Counted from the first letter of the stretch, positions 7,369-16,776 are shown. The stretch is 30,489 nt of DNA from Gemella haemolysans (GCF_901873445.1 NZ_CABFLN010000017.1:1-30489), one strand, 5' to 3'. Notes: generated by a model from the letters alone, not told the origin. Numbers and translations: made by a program.

Positions 7369-8469
7369 ATGGCATTAACAGCCGGAATAGTAGGATTACC
7401 AAACGTAGGAAAAAGTACACTTTTTAACGCAATTACAAAAGCAGGAGCATTAGCAGCGAACTATCCTTTCGCCACAATTGATCCAAACGTAGGAATTGTA
7501 GAAGTACCAGACCACAGACTAAATAAATTAACAGAATTAGTAGAACCTAAAAAAACAGTACCAACATCATTTGAGTTTACTGATATTGCTGGTATCGTAA
7601 AAGGTGCCTCTAAAGGAGAAGGATTAGGAAATAAATTCTTAAGTCACATCCGTGAAGTAGATGCAATTTGTCAAGTCGTTAGATGTTTTGAAGATGAAAA
7701 CATTACACACGTTGCTGGTGGAGTAGATCCATTATACGATATTGAAGTTATTAACTTAGAGTTAATCTTAGCTGACTTAGAAAGTGTTGAAAAACGTATC
7801 GGACGTGTTGAAAAACAAGCTAAACAAAAAGATAAAGATGCAGTTGCAGAATTTGCTGTACTTTCTAAAGTACGTGATATCCTTAAAGAAGAGAAACCAG
7901 CTAGACTTTTAGAATTAGATAAAGAAGAGCAAAAAATCGCAAAAGGATTACACTTATTAACAATGAAACCTATGCTTTATGTTGCTAACGTAAGTGAAGA
8001 TGATTTACTAGACGTTGATGCTAACAAACACGTAGCAAGTGTACGTGAATTTGCTGCAAGCGAAGGAAGCCAAGTAATCGTAGTTTGTGCGAAAATCGAA
8101 GAAGAAATGGCTTCATTAGAAGATGAAGAAAAAGCAATGTTTTTAGAAGAACTAGGAATCGATGAAAGTGGATTAGATAAATTAATCAAAGCAAGTTACA
8201 GCTTATTAGGATTAGCAACATACTTTACAGCAGGTGTACAAGAAGTACGTGCATGGACATTCAAAAAAGGTATGTTAGCTCCTGAATGTGCTGGAATTAT
8301 CCACTCAGACTTTGAACGTGGATTTATCCGTGCTGAAACTGTAAGTTATGATGACTTAGTTGAATACGGAAGTATGCCAAAAGCTAAAGAAGCAGGTCGT
8401 GTACGTCTTGAAGGTAAAGAATACGAAGTAAAAGACGGCGACATTATGTTATTTAGATTTAATGTATAA
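7369..8469 (+). CDS. ychF: Redox-regulated ATPase YchF (Obg-like, ribosome-associated)
   Basis: Universal Obg-family P-loop NTPase that prefers ATP and binds ribosomes; it is implicated in translation and stress response. The G1 loop GLPNVGKST is near residues 8-16, G3 DIAGIVKGAS is near 66-75 (DxxG variant), a coiled-coil insert spans about 130-200, and a C-terminal TGS domain follows. At 366 residues it has the family length. I start at ATG 7369, 11 bases after AAAGGAG, giving MALTAGIVGLPNVGKST as in Bacillus YyaF; a GTG at 7357 overlaps the ribosome binding site. An extended -10 (TGTTATAAT, 7294-7301) lies upstream. A terminator follows, so it is monocistronic. Confidence 0.97.
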   Translation: MALTAGIVGLPNVGKSTLFNAITKAGALAANYPFATIDPNVGIVEVPDHRLNKLTELVEPKKTVPTSFEFTDIAGIVKGASKGEGLGNKFLSHIREVDAICQVVRCFEDENITHVAGGVDPLYDIEVINLELILADLESVEKRIGRVEKQAKQKDKDAVAEFAVLSKVRDILKEEKPARLLELDKEEQKIAKGLHLLTMKPMLYVANVSEDDLLDVDANKHVASVREFAASEGSQVIVVCAKIEEEMASLEDEEKAMFLEELGIDESGLDKLIKASYSLLGLATYFTAGVQEVRAWTFKKGMLAPECAGIIHSDFERGFIRAETVSYDDLVEYGSMPKAKEAGRVRLEGKEYEVKDGDIMLFRFNV

Positions 8470-8478
8470 TAAAAATAG

Positions 8479-8521
8479 AATTCTATATTTTCTCATTAAG
8501 TGAGAAGATATAGAATTTTTA
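8479..8521 (+). terminator. Terminator after ychF
   Basis: Stem AATTCTATATTTTCTCA (8479-8495) with TGAGAAGATATAGAATT (8501-8517), one mismatch, then TTTTTAT-type tail. Confidence 0.85.
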
Positions 8522-8540
8522 TATTCTCTATAAAATATGT

Positions 8541-8567
8541 TATAATTATTTTTATATAAAAGAGGTG
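8541..8567 (+). promoter_or_regulatory. Extended -10 promoter and ribosome binding site of the lipase-like gene
   Basis: TATGTTATAAT ends at 8546 (TG one base before TATAAT), with TTTATA 17 bases upstream as a weak -35. AGAGGTG at 8561-8567 lies 8 bases before the ATG at 8576. Confidence 0.55.
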
Positions 8568-8575
8568 ATTTGACT

Positions 8576-9868
8576 ATGTTAAGATTTTTCCACAATCCAT
8601 TACTTGTAGCTAAATTAACAGAGTATGAGTATTTAATTAAAGGAAATAAGAAACAGAGTACAGCAGAATATAAAATAAAAAGAATTATAAAAGATATAAC
8701 TGGAGAAGTTTTTGAGGATATTGAAGTATATAATAGTGGGCTATCCGTTCCTAAGATTACGAAAAATGGGTTTCAAGCTACAGCAATTTACATTCCAGAG
8801 CTTAATGAACTTCTGGTAATTTATAGAGGTAGTGAGAGTGAGGATATTAGTGACTGGTTTTATAATTATACAGGAATTGTGTCTGGTGAAAATACTAGCC
8901 AAATTGATTCTGCGTGTAAATTTACTAAGTTTTTAAAAAGAAAGATTGTAAACTTTGATTCTTGCTATAAAGTAGCTGCTGGACACTCTCTTGGAGGTCA
9001 TATAGCAATTACTGTTGAACTATTAAAACAGACATATCAACGAGTTTACACATTTAATACAGCTTTACCTCAGTTAAAACAACTAAGAAAATACGATAAA
9101 AAATTTAATAAAAAACTGGAAGAGTATTTTTTAGAAAAAGATTTAGAAGAGACTAATAAGCTTCAAGAATTCACTTCTAATTATTATGCAAAAAATGCTC
9201 ATCATATTTATAATTTTGTAAGGAAAAATGATTTTATACAATCGTTAAATATGACGGTAGGGACATTTCATGTAGGAAAAACTATTGAATTTCCCGCGAT
9301 AATAAAGAATTTTGTAGAACCAGAAGAATTTTTAACAGAAGAAGATACTTATGAGTTAGATAAAATCTTTGGGGATTTTTATAATAGATTAATTGAAAAA
9401 AATATCACATCAGATGATGTAGTAGAAAATCAAAAACAGGTGACGGATGAATTTATAGGATTGATTGTAGAGAAAATTAAAACACCAATTCAACAACAAA
9501 TTAGTAACTTCTCTTATAAAAAAGGAATAAAAACTTCTAGTGAAGTAGGAATTACAGATTCATACAGAACGTTTAAGGCAATTTATAATTACTTATTGTA
9601 TTTAGCACACTCAGGAATCATATCAGATGATGTAATAAATTGTAATGATAGTAAAAAAGCGACAACACTTTATGAAAAAGTAATAGGAGATGCGAGTAAA
9701 TCAAATCTTAAGAATTTATTAAAACCATTACAGGAATTTTACACATTAACTAAGGCAATTTATACGCTAACTCATGCTAAAGGTTTAGACGATGTAGGAA
9801 ATTGGTCAGAAATAGCTGAAGCACATGATTTACCATCTTTCTACGATGTACTAGAAAAAGTGAAATAA
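8576..9868 (+). CDS. Lipase class 3-like alpha/beta hydrolase
   Basis: A 430-residue protein with an alpha/beta-hydrolase core. The nucleophile elbow AAGHSLGGH puts the Ser at residue 138; a likely Asp is in VRKNDFI (219) and a likely His in GTFHVG (232), an order and spacing like class 3 lipases. The motif LLVIYRGSES fits the oxyanion-side strand. The roughly 190 C-terminal residues are mostly helical with no motif I recognise. There is no signal peptide, so it is probably cytoplasmic; similar proteins are annotated as DUF2974/Mbeg1-like in Firmicutes. ATG 8576 is preferred over a TTG two codons upstream because of the AGAGGTG spacing. Monocistronic between two terminators. Substrate unknown. 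Confidence 0.75.
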   Translation: MLRFFHNPLLVAKLTEYEYLIKGNKKQSTAEYKIKRIIKDITGEVFEDIEVYNSGLSVPKITKNGFQATAIYIPELNELLVIYRGSESEDISDWFYNYTGIVSGENTSQIDSACKFTKFLKRKIVNFDSCYKVAAGHSLGGHIAITVELLKQTYQRVYTFNTALPQLKQLRKYDKKFNKKLEEYFLEKDLEETNKLQEFTSNYYAKNAHHIYNFVRKNDFIQSLNMTVGTFHVGKTIEFPAIIKNFVEPEEFLTEEDTYELDKIFGDFYNRLIEKNITSDDVVENQKQVTDEFIGLIVEKIKTPIQQQISNFSYKKGIKTSSEVGITDSYRTFKAIYNYLLYLAHSGIISDDVINCNDSKKATTLYEKVIGDASKSNLKNLLKPLQEFYTLTKAIYTLTHAKGLDDVGNWSEIAEAHDLPSFYDVLEKVK

Positions 9869-9870
9869 TA

Positions 9871-9907
9871 AAAGTCAACATGAAAATGTCATTCATGTTG
9901 ACTTTTT
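9871..9907. terminator. Bidirectional terminator
   Basis: Perfect stem AAAGTCAACATGAA (9871-9884) with TTCATGTTGACTTT (9892-9905), T tract on the plus strand and A-rich start on the other. It serves the lipase-like gene and the convergent penicillin-binding protein gene. Confidence 0.9.
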
Positions 9908-9910
9908 TGT

Positions 9911-12229
9911 TTAATCTGAATTATCACCAGGTGCAACTGGTTTCAAGATAGGAGGTGGAGTAGATGGAGTTGTGACAGGAGCTGAATTATTATTCGTTTC
10001 TTTTTTTTCTTTGTCTTCCTTCTTCTCTTTATCCTCTTTTTTAACAATTACTTTTGCTGGATCTTCGAATGAAACACTTTTATCTATATTAGAACCTAAT
10101 TTGGCTAACGTTTTTTCTTTAGATAATTCTTTAAATCCAATAGGGATAAGATCTTTTGTTCCACCTTTAGCATTGTTATAAGAATTAATGCTAGAGTCAG
10201 TAACTGAGCTAGGACGAGTGAACGCTGTGTCGGGAGAAAGTATGTTTTTATCCAATGAGTATATAGCATTCATTATTGCAATCCAGCTTCTTTGCGCATA
10301 ATCATAACTAGGCACTTTTGCAGGATTGTCATAACCATTCCATAGGCCAACAGTTACTTTAGTAGTACCACCAACAACCCAAAGGTCTTTGTAGTATTCA
10401 GATGTACCTGTTTTAACAAACAGATTTTTAGAGCTGAATTTCAGTTTACCTGGCATATCTCTAGATGTACCATAACTCTTATTAATAACATCTCCAAGCA
10501 TATCAACAATTAAGTAACTTGTTGATTCCTCATAGATTTTAACAGGTGAAAAATCTGCTTTATAAATAAGATCACCATCATTATTTTCAATTTCTTCAAT
10601 GATGTGTGCTTTTTTATGTTCACCTTTATTACCAAAAGTAGAGAATGCACTAGTATTTTCTGTTACAGAAAGTCCATACGTCATACCACCGATAGCTGTA
10701 GCTAGATTTTCTTTATCACTGTTTGTAAGACCACCAATATCCATTTTCTCTAAGTAATTTTTTACAGGTTCCTCTTTTTGGAAGGCAGAATACAATCTTA
10801 TTGTTGCTAAGTTAAGAGATCCTGCTAATGCTTGTCTTGCCGGAAGATATCCATGTTGTGACATGTCGTAGTTTTCAGGGCGCCAACCATTGTAATTGAA
10901 GCGTTTATCTAGAAGAGTTGAATTAGGTGTAATGTAACCTTTATCTACTGCTGGACCATAAACTAATAATGGTTTTATCGTAGAACCTGGAGAACGACGA
11001 GTTCTTGTAGCATGGTTAAGTTGCTGTTTGTTGTAATTCATCCCCCCGATAAAAGCTAAAATTTTACCACTATTATTTTCTATTACTGAGGCTCCAATTT
11101 CTAATGGGTAAACAGTTCCTCCTTGAGAATATGTAGGATAAGAAGCAAATTGTTTTTTCGTTTCTTGAAGAGTGTCATAAAGTTTCTTATTAAGTGTTGT
11201 TTTTACTTTATATCCTCCAGTAATAAATTTAATTCGACTTTTTTCGATTAGCTCATTTCTATAGTCTGAATTAGTCCTGAAATCTTCTTGTCTATTATTT
11301 CTTGTTGCTGTTTGTTCAGCTAGAATTTCTGCAACTGAACTAGTAACCTCATCACGAATATATGGATAGTCAGTGTATTCAGAATATTTTTGTTTAGTAA
11401 ATGCACCTTTAATATCAAATTTCTTAGCTTCTTCCATTTGCTCTTTTGTGATGAAATCATTTGCTAGCATTCTTTCAAGTACATATTTTTGTCTATCTAA
11501 TCCAGTTTGAAGTTCTTCATCTGAGCGAATATTTCCAGCTGCATCAAAAGGTGTGTATTTATAGGGCGATTGAACAAATCCGATTAAATATGCAGCTTGT
11601 GCAATGTTTAAATCTTTAGAATGGACACCGAAAACCCCTTGAGCAGCAGTTTCTATACCACTGATATTTTGCCCTAAACTATTTTTTCCGAATGGAGCAA
11701 CGTTTAGATAATTCTCAAGAATTTCATTTTTTGAGAAGTGACTATCTACACGTAGTGCTAATAGTATTTCTTTAGCTTTTCTTTCGTAAGATCTAGAATT
11801 ATCAAGAAGCTGATTTTTTACTAATTGCTGAGTAATAGTACTTCCTCCAGATGTTCTAGCTCCTGTAGCTTCACTATGTGTTGCCCTAAGTATAGCAAAA
11901 ATATTAATTCCACTATTAGAGTAGAAGTTAGAATCCTCACTTGCAATTATTGCATTTTTGACATTGTCTCCTAAATCTTCGTAAGTAACAGTTTGTCTAA
12001 TTAATTCGGAGTTTATTGTACCTAATTTTTCACCACTCCCAAAGTATACTTCACTGTTCTTACTAATGTTATTTATTTGTTCCTTCATTTCTTTTTGAGT
12101 TAAAACAGGTTGATCTTTTACAAGGCCACCTACATACCCAATAGCAAGTCCCATACTAAGACTGATTAGCAGTCCAAGTGAAAGAAGAAGGGCTTGAGTC
12201 ATAGAAGTTAATATCTTCTTAAATTTCAT
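9911..12229 (-). CDS. Class A penicillin-binding protein (glycosyltransferase/transpeptidase)
   Basis: Bifunctional peptidoglycan synthase of 772 residues. A short cytoplasmic tail and one membrane helix (about 10-35) come first. The GT51 domain has catalytic Glu98 in ASEDSNFY and the SGGSTITQQLVKN motif (128-139). The transpeptidase has SxxK as STIK (416-419), SxN as SLN (471-473) and KTGT (606-609). In the GT51 motif EDxxFxxHxG the usual His is Asn here (NFYSNSG). The tail is Lys/Glu-rich then Pro-rich (KEDKEKK, then PSTPPP), probably extracellular. It is transcribed divergently from the CAP-domain gene. The precise orthologue (PBP1a, 1b or 2a class) cannot be fixed by eye. Confidence 0.95.
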   Translation of the reverse strand: MKFKKILTSMTQALLLSLGLLISLSMGLAIGYVGGLVKDQPVLTQKEMKEQINNISKNSEVYFGSGEKLGTINSELIRQTVTYEDLGDNVKNAIIASEDSNFYSNSGINIFAILRATHSEATGARTSGGSTITQQLVKNQLLDNSRSYERKAKEILLALRVDSHFSKNEILENYLNVAPFGKNSLGQNISGIETAAQGVFGVHSKDLNIAQAAYLIGFVQSPYKYTPFDAAGNIRSDEELQTGLDRQKYVLERMLANDFITKEQMEEAKKFDIKGAFTKQKYSEYTDYPYIRDEVTSSVAEILAEQTATRNNRQEDFRTNSDYRNELIEKSRIKFITGGYKVKTTLNKKLYDTLQETKKQFASYPTYSQGGTVYPLEIGASVIENNSGKILAFIGGMNYNKQQLNHATRTRRSPGSTIKPLLVYGPAVDKGYITPNSTLLDKRFNYNGWRPENYDMSQHGYLPARQALAGSLNLATIRLYSAFQKEEPVKNYLEKMDIGGLTNSDKENLATAIGGMTYGLSVTENTSAFSTFGNKGEHKKAHIIEEIENNDGDLIYKADFSPVKIYEESTSYLIVDMLGDVINKSYGTSRDMPGKLKFSSKNLFVKTGTSEYYKDLWVVGGTTKVTVGLWNGYDNPAKVPSYDYAQRSWIAIMNAIYSLDKNILSPDTAFTRPSSVTDSSINSYNNAKGGTKDLIPIGFKELSKEKTLAKLGSNIDKSVSFEDPAKVIVKKEDKEKKEDKEKKETNNNSAPVTTPSTPPPILKPVAPGDNSD

Positions 12230-12321
12230 TGTAATCTCCTTAGATTGTATACTATTAGCTATATTATATCATAATTTTAAAGGAAAAACTAAATTATACT
12301 ATATCCAATTTACCTATTTTT

Positions 12322-12350
12322 TTGAAATAAATTTAAAAATATAATATAAT
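12322..12350 (+). promoter_or_regulatory. Promoter of the repeat/CAP-domain gene
   Basis: TTGAAA (12322-12327), exactly 17 bases, then a perfect TATAAT (12345-12350). An AAAGGA ribosome binding site follows at about 12375. A minus-strand TATAAT (12263-12268) for the divergent penicillin-binding protein gene lies in the same intergenic gap. Confidence 0.8.
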
Positions 12351-12397
12351 CAAATGGAATGTATTTATTTTTAGAAAGGAATCAGGAAGAATAATTT

Positions 12398-14539
12398 ATG
12401 AGAAAAAACAAAGTTAAATTAGGATTAAGTTTGCTAACAGTATTAGCTACACCAGTCGTGGTTAATACTGTAGTAAGTCATGATGTTAATGCAGAGTATA
12501 GAGGATCTATATTCTATGACAATAACAAACCGGCGAACTGGTGGTATAGTGATGGGAAAGATTGGTATTTCTTCCAAAATGGTAGGAAGTTGACAGGATA
12601 TGGGAAAGATAATGCCGGAGTCCATTACTTTGTAAATGGGAAATATGCAGAAGAGAAAAAAGCTCCAACAAGAGGATATGTTAATGGAGTATATTATGTA
12701 GATGGGAAAGTAGCGAACTGGTGGTATGATGACGGAACAGATTGGTACTTCTTCCAAAATGGTAAGAAGTTGACAGGATATGGGAAAGATAATGCCGGAG
12801 TCCATTACTTTGTAAATGGGAAATATGCAGAAGAGAAAAAAGCTCCAACAAGAGGATATGTTAATGGAGTATATTATGTAGATGGGAAAGTAGCGAACTG
12901 GTGGTATGATGACGGAACAGATTGGTACTTCTTCCAAAATGGTAAGAAGTTGACAGGATATGGGAAAGATAATGCCGGGACACATTACTTTGTAAATGGA
13001 AAATATGCGAACTGGTGGTATGATGATGGAACAGATTGGTATTTTTTCCAAAATGGTAAGAAATTTACAGGATATGGGAAAGATAATGCCGGAACGCATT
13101 ACTTTGTAAATGGAAAATATGCTATCGCTAAGGTAGATAACAAAAATACAAAACGTATCAACGTCCGTACAGAAACAATTAAATTTAAAACTGTAACTAG
13201 ATATAATAATCAACTTGCTAAAGGTACAAGAAATGTATTAACAGCAGGAAAAAATGGTTCTTATAAAGTTGTTCGTGATGATATTTATGAAGGTAATAAA
13301 CTTGTGAAACAAGGTACTGAACAAAATATCGATCGAATTGAAGCTGTGAACGAAGTTGTTGAGATTGGAACAAAAGTAAAACAAACAACAAAACGTGTTA
13401 ACGTCCGTACAGAAACAATTAAATTTAAAACTGTAACTAGATATAATAATCAACTTGCTAAAGGTACAAGAAATGTATTAACAGCAGGAAAAAATGGTTC
13501 TTATAAAGTAGTACGTGATGATATTTATGAAGGTGATAAACTTGTAAAACAAGGTACTGAACAAAATGTTGATCGTATCGAAGCTGTGAACGAAGTTGTT
13601 GAAATTGGTACAAAAGTTCCTCAAGCAACAACTGATACATATTTCGTATTAGATACTGAAAATAATTGGTTTGTAACTTCAGAACAAACTGATGCATTAA
13701 CTAAACTTTTTGGCACAGCAAATGGTAATGTTGATGTTACATCTGTAGTAGAAAAATTAAAAGACCCTGAAAATTATAAATTATTCAATAAGTTAAACTT
13801 AGGTCAATACTTTAACAAAGTAAATAATCCTGCTGGTGTACAAAAAATAATCAATGACTATGCGTTGAAAAACCAACTAGAAATTAATAAAAAATTTATT
13901 GATTTAGCTAATGTTGAAAGAGTGAAAGCTGGTCTTACTCCTGCTGTTAGTGCGTTTGACAACGTATTCAATAATGTTAAAATTGATAAATTTGTTCAAG
14001 ATATGGTAAATGAAAGAGCAAAAGAAATGGCAGATTATGGTAGTTCTCGTTATTTAGGTAAAAAAGAAGGTAAACATAAACGCCCTGATGGTCGAAGCTG
14101 GTATACTGTATATTCTGATAAAGGAATTGATTTAACAGGTACTAGTCCTGATAATCACCGATATAATATTGCTGGTGAAAATGCACTACAAGGTAACTGG
14201 GGAGATTTGTACTTCCTAACAACTCTTGATGCAATTATTAAAGATGTATTTGATGGATGGATGTCTAGTCCAAGACATAGAGCATTAATTTTAAATGATG
14301 TTCCTCATCCAATTTTTGCATTCAGCTATAGACAAGGATTAAAAGATTATCTAGGTTCAAAAAACAAACCTACAGTAGCAATGTTACACGTTACTAGTTG
14401 GTTTAACCCATTAGATTATCCTGTTTCCAAAGAAGAATATGAAAAATGGAGACTAGATCCAAAAAACAAAGATAATGTATTTGCTAGTGATGAATACTAT
14501 AACTTCTTAAAAGCTAATACTAAAAACAAAGTAATATAA
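12398..14539 (+). CDS. Secreted protein: aromatic cell-wall-type repeats, two G5-like domains, C-terminal CAP/SCP domain
   Basis: 713-residue exported protein. The signal peptide is residues 1-32, with likely cleavage after VNA. Residues about 33-245 are four copies of an aromatic repeat (ANWWYDDGTDWYFFQNGKK, then HYFVNGKYA), resembling choline/glucan-binding repeats, so attachment to a wall polymer is likely. Residues about 252-325 and 331-406 are two near-identical G5-like domains (TETIKFKTVTRYN ... RIEAVNEVVEIGTK). Residues about 490-670 form a CAP/SCP (YkwD-like) domain with HKRPDG, AGENAL and WMSSPRHRALI, which carry the usual His and Glu. There is no LPXTG anchor. Role unknown; adhesion or immune interaction is inference. 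Confidence 0.85.
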   Translation: MRKNKVKLGLSLLTVLATPVVVNTVVSHDVNAEYRGSIFYDNNKPANWWYSDGKDWYFFQNGRKLTGYGKDNAGVHYFVNGKYAEEKKAPTRGYVNGVYYVDGKVANWWYDDGTDWYFFQNGKKLTGYGKDNAGVHYFVNGKYAEEKKAPTRGYVNGVYYVDGKVANWWYDDGTDWYFFQNGKKLTGYGKDNAGTHYFVNGKYANWWYDDGTDWYFFQNGKKFTGYGKDNAGTHYFVNGKYAIAKVDNKNTKRINVRTETIKFKTVTRYNNQLAKGTRNVLTAGKNGSYKVVRDDIYEGNKLVKQGTEQNIDRIEAVNEVVEIGTKVKQTTKRVNVRTETIKFKTVTRYNNQLAKGTRNVLTAGKNGSYKVVRDDIYEGDKLVKQGTEQNVDRIEAVNEVVEIGTKVPQATTDTYFVLDTENNWFVTSEQTDALTKLFGTANGNVDVTSVVEKLKDPENYKLFNKLNLGQYFNKVNNPAGVQKIINDYALKNQLEINKKFIDLANVERVKAGLTPAVSAFDNVFNNVKIDKFVQDMVNERAKEMADYGSSRYLGKKEGKHKRPDGRSWYTVYSDKGIDLTGTSPDNHRYNIAGENALQGNWGDLYFLTTLDAIIKDVFDGWMSSPRHRALILNDVPHPIFAFSYRQGLKDYLGSKNKPTVAMLHVTSWFNPLDYPVSKEEYEKWRLDPKNKDNVFASDEYYNFLKANTKNKVI
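12529..13125 (+). repeat. Tandem coding repeats, 180-bp period with one shortened unit
   Basis: Four GAACTGGTGGTAT-containing units begin near 12534, 12714, 12894 and 13008. The first two steps are 180 bp; the last is 114 bp because the EEKKAPTRGYVNG linker is missing. Positions 12586-12798 and 12766-12978 match base for base at offset 180, over 200 identical bases. Confidence 0.93.
13151..13615 (+). repeat. Duplicated G5-like domain, 240-bp period
   Basis: Two coding units start near 13151 and 13391. About 110 bases (13160-13268 and 13400-13508) are identical at offset 240; differences resume further on, mostly at third codon positions. This indicates a recent duplication or gene conversion. 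Confidence 0.92.
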
Positions 14540-14660
14540 TAAAAAATAATGAAAAGATTAGTATACACTGTAGAATAAATTGCAGCTAATATGTTGTATC
14601 AGAAATTTAGTAAAGGCTGAATATGTTCTAAAAAATCTTTTTTAGTATTTTATAAATTTT

Positions 14661-14722
14661 AATGAACGATGTTAAAAACATGATTCTATAAAAATCTGGT
14701 TTTTAGTGTCGTTCATTTTTAT
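14661..14722 (+). terminator. Terminator after the CAP-domain gene
   Basis: Long stem: AATGAACGATG plus TTAAAAAC (14661-14679) with GTTTTTA plus GTGTCGTTCATT (14699-14717), then TTTTTAT. A smaller CTAAAAA/TTTTTAG hairpin lies upstream at 14628-14645. The rest of 14540-14810 shows no gene and no T-box. Confidence 0.8.
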
Positions 14723-14766
14723 CTTTAAATATAAGAAAAAGATAAAAGAAAAAGTAAAAAATATGA

Positions 14767-14772
14767 TATAAT
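14767..14772 (+). promoter_or_regulatory. Extended -10 upstream of tyrS
   Basis: TATGATATAAT ends at 14772 (TG one base before TATAAT). The A-rich region 17 bases upstream has no good -35. The transcript probably includes tyrS, rpiA and sufT. Confidence 0.5.
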
Positions 14773-14810
14773 TGAGGTAAGTGTATTAAAAATGATATGG
14801 AGGCATTTTA

Positions 14811-16064
14811 ATGAGTAAATTATTAGAAGATTTAAAATATAGAGATTTAGTTTATCAGCAAACTGATGAAGAAGGAATTAAAGAATTATTAGAAAAAGAA
14901 AGTGTGTCAATTTACTGTGGTACGGATCCAACTGGTAACTCATTACACATTGGACACTTACTACCATTTTTAACATTAAAAAGATTTCAACAACATGGGC
15001 ATAAGCCTGTCATTCTAGTAGGTGGAGGAACTGGTATTATAGGTGATCCTTCAGGACGCAGTGAAGAACGCCAATTACAAAGTCTTGAGGTAATTGAAGA
15101 TAACGCTCGTCGCCTTGAAGGACAACTTCGCAATATTTTCCGAGGAGATGACAATATTGAATTCGTAAATAACCGAGACTGGTTAGGAAAAATATCTATG
15201 ATTGAATTTTTACGTGATTACGGAAAATTAGTAAATATTAATTACCTGCTAGCGAAGGATTCTATTTCAAGTCGATTAGATAATGGATTATCTTTCACAG
15301 AATTCAGTTATACAATTTTACAAGGTATGGATTATGCTTATTTAAATGAACACCATAATGTTAAATTACAAATTGGTGGTTCGGATCAATGGGGTAACAT
15401 TACTACTGGATTAGAAATTATGAGAAAACTTCGTGGTGATGTAGAAGCATACGGATTTACTATCCCATTAATGTTAAAATCAGATGGAACTAAATTCGGT
15501 AAATCAACTGGTGGAGCAGTATGGCTAGATCCAGAACAAACGACACCGTATGAGTTTTATCAATTCTGGTTCAATACAGCAGATACAGAAGTAGTACCTG
15601 CACTTAAAAAATTCACATTCTTAGAAAAAGACCAAATTGAAGCATTAAGAGAAAGTTCAGAAAAAGAGCCGCACTTACGCCTTGCTCAAAAAGCATTAGC
15701 AGAAGAAATGGTGAAAATTGTTCATGGTGAAAAAGCATTAGAAAGTGCATTAAACATTACAAAAGCATTATTTTCAGGAAACATTAAAGAACTAACTCAC
15801 GATGAATTAAAAGCAGCTGTTAAAGGTATGCCAAAATCTGAATTAGAGAAAAAAGAATACAATATCGTAGATTTCCTAGTTGAAAGTAATCTAGTTCAAT
15901 CAAAACGTCAAGCTCGTGAAGATGTAAACAATGGAGCTGTTTATGTGAATGGTGATAAAGTTACAGACTTAGAGTATGTTGTAGAAGCTAAAGACAGACT
16001 TGAAGATAACTTCACTGTACTTAGACGTGGTAAGAAAAAATATTTATTAGTAGAATATAAATAA
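14811..16064 (+). CDS. tyrS: Tyrosyl-tRNA synthetase
   Basis: Class I aminoacyl-tRNA synthetase charging tRNA-Tyr. The HIGH motif is at residues 46-49 (TDPTGNSLHIGHLLPF) and the KMSKS equivalent is KFGKS at 228-232. Tyr-binding residues appear in SYTILQGMDY and QIGGSDQWGN, and a C-terminal S4 RNA-binding domain covers about 350-417 (SKRQAREDVNNGAVYVNG). At 417 residues it has normal TyrS (TyrS1 type) length. ATG 14811 has GGAGG 8 bases upstream. Unlike many Bacilli tyrS genes, I see no T-box leader in the roughly 90 bases before it. rpiA follows after 37 bases with no terminator. Confidence 0.98.
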   Translation: MSKLLEDLKYRDLVYQQTDEEGIKELLEKESVSIYCGTDPTGNSLHIGHLLPFLTLKRFQQHGHKPVILVGGGTGIIGDPSGRSEERQLQSLEVIEDNARRLEGQLRNIFRGDDNIEFVNNRDWLGKISMIEFLRDYGKLVNINYLLAKDSISSRLDNGLSFTEFSYTILQGMDYAYLNEHHNVKLQIGGSDQWGNITTGLEIMRKLRGDVEAYGFTIPLMLKSDGTKFGKSTGGAVWLDPEQTTPYEFYQFWFNTADTEVVPALKKFTFLEKDQIEALRESSEKEPHLRLAQKALAEEMVKIVHGEKALESALNITKALFSGNIKELTHDELKAAVKGMPKSELEKKEYNIVDFLVESNLVQSKRQAREDVNNGAVYVNGDKVTDLEYVVEAKDRLEDNFTVLRRGKKKYLLVEYK

Positions 16065-16101
16065 TTTAAGAGTAATATATATACAAAAGAGGGGATTCGA
16101 A

Positions 16102-16776
16102 ATGAATTTAAAAGAAGTTGTTGGTAAAAAGGCTGTAGATTATGTAAAAGATGGTATGATCGTTGGTTTAGGGACTGGTTCGACGGTATTTTATTTTGTG
16201 CATGCACTAGCTGATAAAGTAAGAGAGGGATTGAATATAGAAATGGTATCAACGTCTATCCAAACGGTTGAACTAGCTAAAAGCCTTGGTCTTACAATCA
16301 AAGAATTAGAAGAAATTGATCACATTGATCTTGCTGTTGATGGAGTAGATGAAATTGATAAAGATTTTAATGCGATAAAAGGTGGAGGAGCAGCGTTATT
16401 TAGAGAAAAAATAGTTGCTGATATTGCTCGTGAAGTAATCTGGATCTATGACGAAAGTAAAGATGTAGAAAAACTGGGGAACTTTAACCTACCTGTAGAG
16501 ATATTGCCATTTGGATATAGTCATACTATTAGAAAAATGGAAGAAGCGGGCTTAAATCCAGTGTTAAGATTAAAAGATGGAGCTACTCTTATAACAGACA
16601 ACAATAATTATATTGTAGATTTACACTTGGGTTATGGATTTGATATTAAAGCTGTAAAAGAAAAACTTGAAAGCATAGTTGGAGTAGTAGAATATGGACT
16701 ATTTTTAAACATGTGTAAACTATGCATAAAAGGAACAGAAGATGGAGCTGTAATTATAGAAAATCCAAATAAATAA
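16102..16776 (+). CDS. rpiA: Ribose-5-phosphate isomerase A
   Basis: Interconverts ribose 5-phosphate and ribulose 5-phosphate in the non-oxidative pentose phosphate pathway. The phosphate-binding loop GLGTGSTV is near residues 22-29. Catalytic-site residues correspond to Asp80 and Asp83 (AVDGVDEID), Lys93 (KGGGAALF) and Glu102 (REKIVAD). At 224 residues the length is standard. Ribosome binding site GAGGGG precedes the ATG. It lies between tyrS and sufT with short gaps and no terminator, so it is probably cotranscribed with both. Confidence 0.97.
   Translation: MNLKEVVGKKAVDYVKDGMIVGLGTGSTVFYFVHALADKVREGLNIEMVSTSIQTVELAKSLGLTIKELEEIDHIDLAVDGVDEIDKDFNAIKGGGAALFREKIVADIAREVIWIYDESKDVEKLGNFNLPVEILPFGYSHTIRKMEEAGLNPVLRLKDGATLITDNNNYIVDLHLGYGFDIKAVKEKLESIVGVVEYGLFLNMCKLCIKGTEDGAVIIENPNK

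Noticed and set aside
12529..13125. CRISPR-like periodic repeats
   Set aside because: The 180-bp period, continuous reading frame and lack of unique spacers show they are protein-coding repeats.
12443..13213. Long open frame on the minus strand across the tandem repeats
   Set aside because: It lies fully antisense to the aromatic-repeat coding region and its own repeats mirror those units. It has no ribosome binding site and no family match.
14723..14810. Possible T-box leader before tyrS
   Set aside because: No T-box core or specifier hairpin and no antiterminator/terminator pair adjacent to the start; the leader is short.
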